Shown: positions 43,248 to 52,591, counted from the first letter of the stretch. The stretch is 64,000 nucleotides of DNA from an uncultured Peptostreptococcaceae bacterium (GCA_910588185.1 CAJUQR010000006.1:48505-112504); one strand, 5' to 3'. The notes: a model not told the origin generated them from the sequence alone. A program made the numbers and translations.

Positions 43248-43486
43248 CCCCAAAATTTTAGCTTTTTTCTTGTATTGCCCAGGGTTTGACCCCGAAAAAC
43301 ACGTCTAAATCAGGAGTTTTACAGGGTTTGATTTCCCGAAATTTTATAAAATATGTACTATATGAGGTATATTGATAAGGAAAATGCTAATTTCAACGAA
43401 TTTCTTACCCTGCAAATTTGATAAAAAAGCTAAGTTCTTCGGGGTTAGACCCTGCAAATCACTTTAAAATCGCAACTTTATCGGGG
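43248..43486 (+). repeat. Palindromic repeat copy 4 (239 bp), core reversed
   Basis: Ends are TCCCC / TCGGGG. Both outer arms (TTGTATTGCCCAGGGTTTGA and GACCCTGCAAATCACTTTAA) match copies 3 and 5 in the same direction. The core between the two GACCCC blocks, however, begins GAAAAACACGTCTAAATCAG, which is the reverse complement of the right core of copies 3 and 5. It sits between divergent yicC and rqcH. Confidence 0.9.
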
Positions 43487-43568
43487 TTTTAGTTATGCGC
43501 ATTAAATAACAAAACAAAACTATCATACATAAATGCCAGATTTAATGATACCCTTCTCTCACTCTTAC

Positions 43569-43597
43569 TTGTTAAAACTCCTGCGTCATGCTAGAAT
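43569..43597 (+). promoter_or_regulatory. Promoter of rqcH
   Basis: TTGTTA (43569-43574), 17 bp, TAGAAT (43592-43597), about 20 bp before the start codon. Confidence 0.65.
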
Positions 43598-43618
43598 ATA
43601 AATTTGAAAGGAGATACT

Positions 43619-45289
43619 ATGGCTTTTGACGGAATAGTAACTATGGCTGTAGCAAGTGAGCTTCAGTCTGTAATAACAACAGGTAAAATCGACAAAGTTT
43701 ATCAGCCAGAAACTGACGAACTTGTTTTTAACATACATACAAAATCAGGAAATGTAAAACTTTTCGCTTCTGCAAACTCAGCATCATCAAGAGTCCATCT
43801 CATAGAGGACACCTTGCCAAACCCTCCAGCGCCTCTTTCTTTTTGCATGCTTTTAAGAAAGCACATCCAAGGTGCCAGAATAACCGATGTTTCACAAAAA
43901 GGCAGTGAGCGTATCCTTGAAATATCGCTGGAAACTCTCAACGAACTGGGATTCACAGTTTCTAAAAAGCTCATATTTGAAATAATGGGAAAGCACAGTA
44001 ACATAGTTCTCACAGATATTGCTACAGGAAAAATAATAGATTGTATCAAACACATTTCAATAGATGTAAATCGTATACGGCAGCTGCTTCCCGGAGTTAT
44101 TTATCAGTACCCTCCGGCTCAGGACAAACTGCCTTTTAAGCAAATAAGCCATGATACAGTGCTGCCGGCAGATTCAAAATCCATACAACGTTCGGTTGCC
44201 GGAATCTCTCCTGCTTTGGCCGAAGAAATAGCCGCACATAATGATAAAGCTGAATTTTTGCTTGACATTATGCGCCAAACTGAACAAAATGAATCAACTC
44301 CAACAGTTTATTCTGATGATAAAAACTCACCAAAAGAATTCCATATCATACCTCTTTCCGAATACGAAGATGTATGCCAGAAAAAACAATTTAATTCTAT
44401 CAGCAAATGTTTAGAATATTTCTATTCAAATAAACAGAGCACAAATAAAGTTCGTCAGAAATCTTTGGATTTAATAAGAGCAGTATCGTCACAGCTCGAC
44501 AAGCTCCATCTCAAAGAACAAAGGCTAAGAGAAGACCTTCTTAAAGCAGAAAACTCTGATGATTTAAGGCTTTACGGAGAGCTTTTAACTGCCAATATCC
44601 ATGCGGTAAAACCGGGAGCTGATAATGTAGAAGTCATAAACTACTATGATGGATCTACAGTACACATACCCCTTGAGCCTAGATTTTCACCATCGAAGAA
44701 TGCACAAAATTACTTTAAAAAGTATGGCAAAGCAAAAACCGCCATAAAGGAAAAACAGTTACAATTAGAATACAATGATACTGAAATCTCATATCTGGAT
44801 TCGGTACTTGCATATCTTGAAAATTGTGATGATTTATCACAAATAGACGAACTGCGAAAAGAACTGGAAGACACGGGATATTTAAGGAGAAGAAAGATTC
44901 CCGGCGGATTTAAAGAGAAAAAATTCAAAGCTGAGCCTTACAAATATACGTTAAAAGACGGTTCATATGTTTTAGTAGGAAAAAATAACAAAGAAAACGA
45001 TATTCTCACTTTCAAAACGGCTTCTTCACAGGATTTGTGGTTTCATACAAAGGATATCCCCGGCTCACACGTTATACTAAAAATAAAACAACCATCAGAA
45101 GAACCTGACGCTGATACCATATATCAAGCCGCTTCAGTTGCAGCTTATCACAGCAAAGGCAGAACATCTGAAAATGTACCTGTTGACTATGTTAAAGTCA
45201 AATATGTAAAAAAGCCTGCTGCCGCCAAGCCTGGAATGGTTATATTCACCAACAACAAGACCGTATGGGTCAACCCAAAATTGCCTTAG
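43619..45289 (+). CDS. rqcH: RqcH / Rqc2 homologue (NFACT protein)
   Basis: Ribosome-associated quality control factor that adds alanine tails to stalled nascent chains; older annotation calls it fibronectin-binding protein. About 556 residues: NFACT-N from MAFDGIVTMAVASEL, a coiled-coil middle (about 270-430, including LRAVSS/LHLKEQRLREDLLK) and the C-terminal NFACT-R with SQDLWFHTKDIPGSHVIL. I chose ATG 43619 after AAAGGAG; the TTG at 43604 lies in that site. Transcribed alone. Confidence 0.94.
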   Translation: MAFDGIVTMAVASELQSVITTGKIDKVYQPETDELVFNIHTKSGNVKLFASANSASSRVHLIEDTLPNPPAPLSFCMLLRKHIQGARITDVSQKGSERILEISLETLNELGFTVSKKLIFEIMGKHSNIVLTDIATGKIIDCIKHISIDVNRIRQLLPGVIYQYPPAQDKLPFKQISHDTVLPADSKSIQRSVAGISPALAEEIAAHNDKAEFLLDIMRQTEQNESTPTVYSDDKNSPKEFHIIPLSEYEDVCQKKQFNSISKCLEYFYSNKQSTNKVRQKSLDLIRAVSSQLDKLHLKEQRLREDLLKAENSDDLRLYGELLTANIHAVKPGADNVEVINYYDGSTVHIPLEPRFSPSKNAQNYFKKYGKAKTAIKEKQLQLEYNDTEISYLDSVLAYLENCDDLSQIDELRKELEDTGYLRRRKIPGGFKEKKFKAEPYKYTLKDGSYVLVGKNNKENDILTFKTASSQDLWFHTKDIPGSHVILKIKQPSEEPDADTIYQAASVAAYHSKGRTSENVPVDYVKVKYVKKPAAAKPGMVIFTNNKTVWVNPKLP

Positions 45290-45951
45290 ATTATAGGCTG
45301 CTGACCACTTGATACTTTTATATGCGATGCTGTAAATTTTTATAATTTATTGAGAATTTACAGCATTTTTGCTTTTTATTGTCCAAAAGTCTGTGCCGAA
45401 TCTTGCCGATGTTGTAAATTTCTAATTAATCTTAAAAATTATACAACCATTTTTGAAAAATCTGCTGTAAAAGGCTTAAAAGATTCTAAAGTGTACAGCA
45501 TTACACCGATATGATACGTCATGATAAGTTAAAGCTCAATACTTGTTGCCAGTTTTAGAAAATTTCTTTCGAAACGCCAACAAATTAGGCTTCATATCGA
45601 AAATTTTCATGTCAAATTTGGTCAAATTATGTCATATGTTGTACAAATTGTAGAATCAACTCTAAAAAGCCAACCATTTTTATCTAAAATGTTGGTAAAA
45701 AGCGCTGTTTACAAAAAAATGTACAACATTCATAATCAGCACGGTCCATTCAGCAAGTCTCAGCCAATACGTCATTTCCCATCAAATTAATCAAACAAAT
45801 CGCCTTATTTTCATTTAAAGTCTTTTTTCCGACATTTAGATTCCTTTTTTTGCACCTTTTTACTCTTTCACTTTTATTTCCATCGATGGCAGGCTATTAT
45901 TTAATTATTCTCAAGGTGTTGATTTGAATTAAACAAAGGAGGTATAGAGGT
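45290..45951. other. Long gene-free AT-rich spacer
   Basis: 662 bp after rqcH. It starts with the rqcH terminator, then holds several weak, related stem-loops built from TGTTGTAAATT, ATACAACCATTTTTGA and CTGTAAA / TTTACAG-like words. ATGTACAACATTC at 45728 also occurs upstream of mrpE. No gene until the small zinc-ribbon frame. Confidence 0.6.
45327..45372 (+). terminator. Terminator of rqcH
   Basis: ATGCTGTAAATT pairs perfectly with AATTTACAGCAT, followed by TTTTTG and a second T tract, 38 bp after the stop. Confidence 0.85.
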
Positions 45952-46074
45952 GTGGAAGAAAAATATTGCTCCCTATGCGGGAATGAATGTGAGAACAAAC
46001 CTTTTAAAGACATGTACGTCTGTGAGGATTGCATAACTTACATCAAGTCAAATTCTTGGGATACTAACGAATAA
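45952..46074 (+). CDS. 40-residue zinc-ribbon-like peptide
   Basis: A short frame with GTG start at 45952, AAAGGAGG 9 bp upstream, and stop TAA at 46072-46074. The peptide begins MEEKYCSLCGNECENK and continues YVCEDCITYIK, giving CxxC, a lone Cys and CxxC spacing typical of a treble-clef or zinc-ribbon knuckle. The strong ribosome-binding site and the ordered cysteines argue for a real gene. Resembles small clostridial zinc-finger-type peptides; function unknown. Confidence 0.75.
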   Translation: MEEKYCSLCGNECENKPFKDMYVCEDCITYIKSNSWDTNE

Positions 46075-46130
46075 ATAAATTAATAAATGAAAATCTTATG
46101 CGCCAAACCATATTTTCATGTGCAGCATGT

Positions 46131-46189
46131 AAAGCAACTGATTTTTCCCGGGACAGATTTACTTACTCCCGCTCCTTAATCGTTGCTTT
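46131..46189. other. Nested stem-loop after the zinc-ribbon gene
   Basis: AAAGCAAC (46131) pairs with GTTGCTTT (46182), enclosing CGGGA (46149) with TCCCG (46167). Both directions continue into T-rich sequence. It may serve as a shared terminator for the convergent zinc-ribbon and rluD genes. Confidence 0.5.
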
Positions 46190-46213
46190 TGCATATTACA
46201 CATCGCTTAACAA

Positions 46214-47140
46214 CTAAATACGTATTTTATTAAGAATTTCTTCAAAAACTTCAGGTTTTGGGGTTTCAAACTCCATATACTGCCCTGTTCTAGGATGAAT
46301 GAATCCCAAAACTTTAGCATGAAGAAGCTGACCATCTACATTAAAAGGCTGTTTTTTAGGTCCATAAACCATATCGCCGACCAACGGATGCTTTATATAT
46401 GCCATGTGAACCCTTATCTGATGGGTTCTGCCTGTCTCTAATTTAGCTTCTATCAGCGTATATCTGCCAAAACGCTCTAAAACATGCCAATGTGTAACCG
46501 CATGTTTAGAGTTTTGATCGGTTACTGCTTGACGCAGTCTATTATATGGATCTCTTCCGATAGGTGCAATTACACTGCCGCTGTCTTCTTTTAGATTGTC
46601 AAAGACCAGCGCTTCATATTTCCTAGTAATTGAATGTTCTGCAAGCTGCATTGAAAGGGATTCATGGGCCATATTATTTTTGGCAACAACTAAAAGACCG
46701 CTTGTATCCTTGTCTATCCTGTGTACAATTCCCGGTCTTATAACGCCGTTTATTGAAGACAGCCTTTCGCCGCAGTGAAACAAAACTGCATTAACTAAAG
46801 TTTGGGACTCATTCCCTGCCGCAGGGTGCACTACCATTCCCCTTGGTTTGTTTACAACGAGAAGATCCTCATCCTCATAGACGATATCAAGAGGGATATC
46901 CTCTGCTTTTATATCAAGCGGCTCAGGCTCCGGCAAAGTCACCTCTATCAAGTCGCCTGCATTGACTTTATACTTTTTTGAAGTACACATATGCCCATTT
47001 ATCTTTACGGCTCCCTTTTCAAGAAGCTTTTGAATAAAACTCCTTGATATTTCAGGTAACTGCAAAGAGAGCACTAAATCAACTCTAGTGCTCTTGTTTT
47101 CTTCAGATATTAAAAATTTTAAAGTTTCATGCGTATCCAT
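46214..47140 (-). CDS. rluD: RluA-family 23S rRNA pseudouridine synthase
   Basis: About 308 residues. An S4 RNA-binding domain (about 15-75) precedes the catalytic domain with HRIDKDTSGLLVVAKN, whose first Asp is the nucleophile, and RTHQIRVHMAYIKHPLVGD. I chose ATG 47140 (MDTHETLKF) after AGGAG; the frame to 47158 overlaps lspA. It follows lspA as in most Firmicutes. Confidence 0.92.
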   Translation of the reverse strand: MDTHETLKFLISEENKSTRVDLVLSLQLPEISRSFIQKLLEKGAVKINGHMCTSKKYKVNAGDLIEVTLPEPEPLDIKAEDIPLDIVYEDEDLLVVNKPRGMVVHPAAGNESQTLVNAVLFHCGERLSSINGVIRPGIVHRIDKDTSGLLVVAKNNMAHESLSMQLAEHSITRKYEALVFDNLKEDSGSVIAPIGRDPYNRLRQAVTDQNSKHAVTHWHVLERFGRYTLIEAKLETGRTHQIRVHMAYIKHPLVGDMVYGPKKQPFNVDGQLLHAKVLGFIHPRTGQYMEFETPKPEVFEEILNKIRI

Positions 47141-47154
47141 GACAACTCCTGCTA

Positions 47155-47631
47155 TCAAATATTATTTGCTTCACTTGTCTTACCGTAAAATGCCAGTGTA
47201 TACAAGATCAAAAATCCTGCGCCTAAACATACGGCTATATCAGCAACATTAAATACGGGCCAAATTCTAAAATCAAACATGTCGGTAACAAATCCCATAA
47301 AAACTCTATCAATAAGGTTACCAAGACCGCCTGATATTATAAGACACAGGGATAAAGTTAAAGTCCAGTGTTCACCTTTGTGTTTTTCCATGTACCAAAT
47401 AGCCAGCAATAAAGCCGCAATAGGTATAATTATCAGCATTACTCCTGAGCCGGAAAACAAGCTGAACGCTGCTCCCCTGTTTTGAACATAAGTTATATGA
47501 AATATATCCTCAATAACAGGTATACTTTCACCTATGTACATGAGACCCCTAACTGAAAATTTTGTTATTTGATCTAAAAGTACAATTGCTACTATCAACA
47601 AATATCTGATTTTACTCATTTCAAAAGACAA
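47155..47631 (-). CDS. lspA: Lipoprotein signal peptidase
   Basis: Aspartic membrane protease that cleaves lipoprotein signals such as that of the gene at 20604. 158 residues, four helices, with DQITK, NRGAAFSLF, and the catalytic aspartates in GGLGNLIDR and FNVADIAVC. The start is uncertain: TTG 47631 has AAGG upstream, while ATG 47619 gives a shorter but equally plausible protein. Confidence 0.93.
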   Translation of the reverse strand: MSFEMSKIRYLLIVAIVLLDQITKFSVRGLMYIGESIPVIEDIFHITYVQNRGAAFSLFSGSGVMLIIIPIAALLLAIWYMEKHKGEHWTLTLSLCLIISGGLGNLIDRVFMGFVTDMFDFRIWPVFNVADIAVCLGAGFLILYTLAFYGKTSEANNI

Positions 47632-47655
47632 GTTTGCCTTGTGTCCCCCTCATCA

Positions 47656-48231
47656 CTATTTTAAGTTGACTAATGTTTTAGACAGGTCAACTTTTCCGGT
47701 CTGTTTTTTTGTCTCTTCTTCTTTTAATGCAATAGTATCGCCATCTGAAAAAGATGGTAAAAACTCTTTCTCAAAGTCTGCCAAAATATCTCCGCTTCCA
47801 AAATTCATCCTCTCAAGTTCATCTTCAAGCATTCTCTTATATCTTGACCTAAGGGTTTCTACCTTAATTCTGAGGTTATTCCCCTCTTCGTTAAGTCTTG
47901 AGATAGATTCTCTTGCTTCTCTAGTAATCAAAGAAGCCTCAAGCTCTGCATTTTTCAGAAGAACTTCGGCTCTTCTTTCTGCACTTGCAGCAATGTCATT
48001 CATGAGAGATTTTGCTGCTTCCAAAGTTTCATATACAGAAGTTTCCGTACTGATATGTTTATCAGCCTGCCCTCTTGCTTTTTCCAAATCCTCTTTGAGT
48101 TTTCTGTTTTCTCGCATTAACTTTTCCATATCTACTATTATTAAATCTAGAAAAGCGTCTACTTCTTCTTCTTTGTAACCTCTTACTACTTTAGTAAATT
48201 CTTTGTACTCAATGTCTGCAGGTGTGATCAT
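47656..48231 (-). CDS. divIVA: DivIVA-family cell-division/polarity protein
   Basis: 191 residues: the conserved N-terminal membrane-binding segment MITPADIEYKEFTKVVRGY and YKEEEVDAFLDLI, followed by coiled coil (about 30-150). It lies between yggT and lspA in the classical Firmicutes cluster. Confidence 0.93.
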   Translation of the reverse strand: MITPADIEYKEFTKVVRGYKEEEVDAFLDLIIVDMEKLMRENRKLKEDLEKARGQADKHISTETSVYETLEAAKSLMNDIAASAERRAEVLLKNAELEASLITREARESISRLNEEGNNLRIKVETLRSRYKRMLEDELERMNFGSGDILADFEKEFLPSFSDGDTIALKEEETKKQTGKVDLSKTLVNLK

Positions 48232-48252
48232 CTTAACCTCCCAAAATCTGTG

Positions 48253-48534
48253 CTAGAGAATCATAAAAACTAATCTACTCAAAATATTTGCTGCCATCTC
48301 GATAAACAACATCGCAAGCAACACCGAAAAATCAAACATTCCGGTATTAAATCTGCTTAACAGCTTTCTAAAAGGCATAACCAGCGGCTCAGTAAACCTT
48401 GCCAGCACATTATACATCTTCCCAAGGAAACTATAAGGATCGCCGGCAAACCAGCTCAATATGGCCCTTATCAAAAGCAATGTTACTAAAATGTTTGCAA
48501 ACCAATGAATGGCATAAACTAAAATATAACCCAT
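48253..48534 (-). CDS. yggT: YggT family membrane protein
   Basis: About 93 residues with two YggT-type helical regions: LLLIRAILSWFAGDP and the FTEPLVMPFRKLL motif. The open frame extends upstream to 48615, but the extra residues overlap sepF and do not look like YggT; ATG 48534 follows AAGG at 11 bp. Confidence 0.88.
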   Translation of the reverse strand: MGYILVYAIHWFANILVTLLLIRAILSWFAGDPYSFLGKMYNVLARFTEPLVMPFRKLLSRFNTGMFDFSVLLAMLFIEMAANILSRLVFMIL

Positions 48535-48553
48535 TTTTTCTTTGACCTTAAGG

Positions 48554-49048
48554 CTATTTCCAAGGATTCTTGTTACCGCCGAAGTCAAAACCCCTTTCAT
48601 CTTGATTAGCGGCAATGTCTACGCTTTCAGGGGCGAATATAAATATATTGTTCGCAACTTTCTGCACATTGCCATTTAAAGCATATGTAGCTCCGCTTAA
48701 AAAATCAAATATTTTTTTAGCAGCGTCTGTCTCTATTTTTTCTAAGTTTATTATTACAGGTCTTCTTCCTTTAAGGCTATCTACCAGTTTAGGGCATTCG
48801 TCAAAACTCTTAGGTTCTATAACGACTAATTTAAATGCACTGGTTCCTGCCACTGAAACTCTTCTTTCAATGGGAACTGTCTTTGGAGTATCGCCTGATG
48901 ATGTCTTTGGAGATCTGTATTCTGTTACTGATCTGCGGCTGTTTTCTTTTGAAATTCTTTCTTTTTCAACCTGAATTTCATCATCACCGAAGTCATCTTC
49001 CATCTCTTCAATGCCTACCAACTTTTTAAATGTGTCTGAAAATCCCAT
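48554..49048 (-). CDS. sepF: Cell division protein SepF
   Basis: 164 residues: an N-terminal amphipathic helix (MGFSDTFKKLVGIEE) that binds the membrane, an acidic linker, then the SepF domain with VIEPKSFDECPKLVDSL and FLSGATYALNGNVQKV. It tethers FtsZ. ATG 49048 follows AGGAGG. Confidence 0.94.
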   Translation of the reverse strand: MGFSDTFKKLVGIEEMEDDFGDDEIQVEKERISKENSRRSVTEYRSPKTSSGDTPKTVPIERRVSVAGTSAFKLVVIEPKSFDECPKLVDSLKGRRPVIINLEKIETDAAKKIFDFLSGATYALNGNVQKVANNIFIFAPESVDIAANQDERGFDFGGNKNPWK

Positions 49049-49059
49049 TTCAGTCCCTC

Positions 49060-49758
49060 CTATTTTTTTGAATAATCTCTGGCTCCGAAAATTGACGTAC
49101 CTACACGAATCAGATTAGAGCCTGCCTCTATTGCAACTTGAAAATCATTGGACATACCCATCGATAGATATTTAAAATCCAGTCTTTCGTGCTGCATCTT
49201 ACCGTACTCATCATACAGCTTTTTTACCTCTTCAAAGTAAACTCTCGCATCTTCAGGATCGTCTTCAAAAGGAGCTATACACATGAGACCCTTTATTCTC
49301 ACATTGTCACATGTATCCAATATATCTTTTATCATCTGCCCTGTTTCTTCCGTAGTAATGCCGAACTTACTCTCTTCCATTGCGGAATTTACCTGTATCA
49401 AAATGTCCATTGTTAAATTGTGCTGCTGCGCTCTTTTATTAATTTCCTGAGCAAGCTTAAGCGAATCTACTGAATGAATCATGGACACTTTATCAATAAT
49501 ATACTTAACCTTATTGGTCTGCAAATGTCCTATCAAATGCCAGCGAACAGGTTTGACGTGGTCAAACTTGTCCATTATTTCTTGAACCTTGTTCTCACCT
49601 ATATCGGTGATTCCGCAGTCTATGGCTTCATTGATTTCATCTGCCGAATGCAGCTTAGTTACTGCAACAAGAAGCACGTCATCCCCGCTGCGTCCTGACC
49701 TTGCTGCTGCTTCTGCCTTTAATTGATTAATGTGGTTAATGTTTTCTCTGATTGACAT
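49060..49758 (-). CDS. PLP homeostasis protein (YggS/YlmE family)
   Basis: About 232 residues, single-domain alanine-racemase-like TIM barrel that binds pyridoxal phosphate without racemase activity. VAVTKLHSADEINEAID contains the PLP lysine, and LSMGMSNDFQVAIEAGSNLIRVG is the family signature. ATG 49758 follows GAGGAG. Confidence 0.92.
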   Translation of the reverse strand: MSIRENINHINQLKAEAAARSGRSGDDVLLVAVTKLHSADEINEAIDCGITDIGENKVQEIMDKFDHVKPVRWHLIGHLQTNKVKYIIDKVSMIHSVDSLKLAQEINKRAQQHNLTMDILIQVNSAMEESKFGITTEETGQMIKDILDTCDNVRIKGLMCIAPFEDDPEDARVYFEEVKKLYDEYGKMQHERLDFKYLSMGMSNDFQVAIEAGSNLIRVGTSIFGARDYSKK

Positions 49759-49784
49759 TCTAATCACTCCTCATTAAAACCAGT

Positions 49785-50708
49785 TTATTTTCCTTTTTTT
49801 AATATCTCATCATAGCTTTCGACAGTCTCCACATATTTGCCTTCACTGTCATAATAATAATTCTTCTCTACTACTGTCTTGTCTCCGGTTGACAGCAATA
49901 TGCTTACTGGTGTGAACACAGAATTGCCCAGTTTATTTACCACGTAGACTCCCTTGACTTTGTCTTTTTCCACAATACTGTCGGTCTCAAGTATTATTCC
50001 ACTGTAGCTTGAAGTTATGAGTTTACATTCTTTAATTCTGTATCTGTCAAAATCTTTATAAGAATTGTTGCAGGAAAGAATAAGCTGATATTTGCTGCCC
50101 TGTTTGGTATTGGAATACACTTTCATGTCAACTGGATCATTGTCATCAAAAGACGCCTTCACAGCTCGTCCCTCTTCAAACTTTTGACCGTCTTCTTCGT
50201 CAAGCCAGCACATCAAAAACCATCTCTTATTATCTACTATTTTAAAGATTACATCTCCGGCCTCAGCAGTATCTGATACTGCTTCTTTTTCTTGATTTTG
50301 GCCTTCGCTGAATTCGTTAAAGAAGTTCTCCTTAATCTCAGACAGTTTCTCAGAATTAATTTTGTTTTCATAACCGTCATAGTAGTAACTGACTATGCCT
50401 CTTCTGTCTGTATATTGTTCTCTTCCACCTACAGTGGCAACAAGACTGTCTTTACGAATCAGCTCTCCTGCTTCTATCTTCCTGTCTACACTGCCTCCGA
50501 CACTGGCCTTATAGACTTGTTCATCTCTTATTATTATGCATTTTGAATCGATACTCATCTCCAAAGTTCCATATTCTGCAGTATAGGTCTGCACAAAAAT
50601 ATCAGTCACTTTAGGGACTATATAAATTATAGTATACAATACGGCGAACACTATGAAAAACAAAATAACCGCCGATTTGCCTTGTAATTTTTTCCTAGTC
50701 TTTTTCAT
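49785..50708 (-). CDS. HlyD-like membrane-anchored adaptor protein
   Basis: 307 residues. One N-terminal helix (about 12-32), then an extracytoplasmic part with lipoyl-like hairpin features (YKASVGGSVDRKIEAGELIRKDSLVATV). Such proteins are found beside yggS-sepF in Clostridia. No transporter or outer-membrane partner is near, so an export role is not evident and a role in division or peptidoglycan regulation is possible. Confidence 0.7.
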   Translation of the reverse strand: MKKTRKKLQGKSAVILFFIVFAVLYTIIYIVPKVTDIFVQTYTAEYGTLEMSIDSKCIIIRDEQVYKASVGGSVDRKIEAGELIRKDSLVATVGGREQYTDRRGIVSYYYDGYENKINSEKLSEIKENFFNEFSEGQNQEKEAVSDTAEAGDVIFKIVDNKRWFLMCWLDEEDGQKFEEGRAVKASFDDNDPVDMKVYSNTKQGSKYQLILSCNNSYKDFDRYRIKECKLITSSYSGIILETDSIVEKDKVKGVYVVNKLGNSVFTPVSILLSTGDKTVVEKNYYYDSEGKYVETVESYDEILKKGK

Positions 50709-50759
50709 AATTTATCCTTCGTATTATTTTACCACAAAATATTGTATATTACAATATTT

Positions 50760-51503
50760 CTAAAGGGGTTTTGCCACAACCTTTTCTAATATTTTTTTCT
50801 CATCTTTCGTTAAATTTTTTTCTTTTTCCAAATAGGCGTCAAATAAATCTTTTCTTCTCTCTTTTGTAAGAGTAAGCGCATTCTCATACTGCCAAAGATG
50901 TATAAGTTTATGGTTTCCGTTTGTCAGAACTTCCGGAACCTCAAGGTCTTGAAATTGTCTCGGTTTAGTATACTGATCACACTCAAGAAGACCCGAGTAT
51001 ATAGACTCATCAACTATAGAATCTTCACTGCCTAGTACCTCAGGTATAAATCTGGCCACGGCGTCTATAAGCACCATAGCCGGAAGCTCTCCTCCTGTGA
51101 GGATATAATCACCTATGGAGACTTCTTCCATATTCCAATAGTCCAAAGCTCTTTGGTCTACACCCTCATAGTGACCGCACAAGATTACAATCTCTTTCTC
51201 TCCTGCAAAGGACTCTATAGACTGTCTGTCTATAACTTTTCCCCTCGGAGACATATAGAGGATTTTTTTACCTTGGGCTTTGATAGATTCCAGCGCGCTG
51301 AAAATAGGCTGAGCCAGCATAACCATCCCCGGACCTCCGCCAAAGGGAGTATCGTCAGCCTTATTATGCTTATCCTCACTAAAGTCCCTTATATTTATCA
51401 AATTGATGTCTAAAATCCCCTTTTCCCTCGCTTTTCCCAGTATACTACTGTCAGTAACAGGAACAAACATTTCAGGAAATAATGTAAGAATGTCTATTTT
51501 CAT
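50760..51503 (-). CDS. trmD: tRNA (guanine-N1)-methyltransferase
   Basis: SPOUT methyltransferase modifying G37 in the tRNA anticodon loop. 247 residues with MKIDILTLFPEMF, GPGMVML, and the trefoil-knot motif IGDYILTGGELPAMV. It overlaps rimM by 4 bp. rplS, which normally follows trmD, is absent: the next gene is the HlyD-like one. Confidence 0.96.
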   Translation of the reverse strand: MKIDILTLFPEMFVPVTDSSILGKAREKGILDINLINIRDFSEDKHNKADDTPFGGGPGMVMLAQPIFSALESIKAQGKKILYMSPRGKVIDRQSIESFAGEKEIVILCGHYEGVDQRALDYWNMEEVSIGDYILTGGELPAMVLIDAVARFIPEVLGSEDSIVDESIYSGLLECDQYTKPRQFQDLEVPEVLTNGNHKLIHLWQYENALTLTKERRKDLFDAYLEKEKNLTKDEKKILEKVVAKPL

Positions 51504-52015
51504 ATTTCAAAAGCCTCATCAATAAATCCAGGTATCAAGCTGACTTCAACTACCTTTTCGTCGATATCCACACTTTTTATAAATTCTTCGACGGCCGGTA
51601 TTAAAACTTGTCCGCCTTTTTCCAAATCTACCTGATAAATATCCTGAGCAGTGTTTTGCAGTACATCGCTTACAACGCCTATAGTCATGCCAGATTCACT
51701 GTCGCAGACTTTGCATCCTATCAAATCTCTTATATAAAAGGTATCGTCCGGAAGCTCCCTGAGATCTTCTTCCGTTATAAATACTTCTTTCTCTTTAAGG
51801 GCTTCTGCGCCGTTTCTGTCATCTACTCCCTTAAATTTGATTATAGCCATATTTTTCTGATACCTGACATTTTCAATTTTAAATTCTCTGCCGTCTGAAA
51901 GTATAACTCTGTCTATCTCCTCAAAGCGTTCTTTATAGTCAGAATAACTATATACTTTTACCTCGCCTTTTAGAGCAACGGCATTTACAATTTTACCAAT
52001 TTTAATTTTCTCCAT
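51500..52015 (-). CDS. rimM: Ribosome maturation factor RimM
   Basis: 171 residues with the RimM N-domain (KIGKIVNAVALKGEVKVYSY) and a C-terminal PRC-barrel (YIRDLIGCKVCDSESG). It precedes trmD in the standard order. Confidence 0.95.
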   Translation of the reverse strand: MEKIKIGKIVNAVALKGEVKVYSYSDYKERFEEIDRVILSDGREFKIENVRYQKNMAIIKFKGVDDRNGAEALKEKEVFITEEDLRELPDDTFYIRDLIGCKVCDSESGMTIGVVSDVLQNTAQDIYQVDLEKGGQVLIPAVEEFIKSVDIDEKVVEVSLIPGFIDEAFEI

Positions 52016-52084
52016 GTTTTACATACCTTTAATAATATAGGCACATAGATACCTGATGTAAATATGTGCCTAATTTTGTAAAAA

Positions 52085-52318
52085 CTATTCTTTTACAATT
52101 TCCACTGTCACCTTTTTATTTTCTCTAATGGCGGCAGCATTAACAACGGTACGAAGAGCCTTAGCAATTCTACCTTGCTTGCCGATGACTTTTCCCATAT
52201 CATCAGGATCCACTTGCAGCCTGATAACTGTGCCCTGTCTACCGCTGGTTTCTGTTACGATAACGCCATCAGGATTATCAACGAGTGCTCTCGCGATTCC
52301 TTCAACCAGTTTAGTCAT
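52085..52318 (-). CDS. khpA: KH-domain RNA-binding protein KhpA
   Basis: 77-residue single KH domain with the GxxG loop in MGKVIGKQGRIAKALR. In Firmicutes KhpA pairs with KhpB to bind RNA and affects cell division and elongation. Position between rpsP and rimM is conserved. Confidence 0.94.
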   Translation of the reverse strand: MTKLVEGIARALVDNPDGVIVTETSGRQGTVIRLQVDPDDMGKVIGKQGRIAKALRTVVNAAAIRENKKVTVEIVKE

Positions 52319-52338
52319 TAGTTTTCACCGCTTTCTTC

Positions 52339-52581
52339 CTACTGTAAAATTCCGGATTTTTTGAATAAAGCTTTTACGGTGTCAGTTGGCTGTGCTCCGT
52401 TGGCGAGCCACTTCTTTGCCAGTTCTTCATCAATCTTGATTTCTTTTGGTTCTTTCATAGGGTCGTAGTATCCTACTTCTTCTATGAATTTGCCGTCTCT
52501 AGGTGCTCTAACATCTGCTACTACGATTCTGTAGAAAGGTTTCTTGTGTGCGCCCATTCTCTTTAATCTAATCTTTACCAT
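52339..52581 (-). CDS. rpsP: 30S ribosomal protein S16
   Basis: 80 residues beginning [20 protein letters not shown], the S16 signature. 11 bp after ffh, 20 bp before khpA. Confidence 0.97.
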   Translation of the reverse strand: MVKIRLKRMGAHKKPFYRIVVADVRAPRDGKFIEEVGYYDPMKEPKEIKIDEELAKKWLANGAQPTDTVKALFKKSGILQ

Positions 52582-52591
52582 TTTTTCCTCC

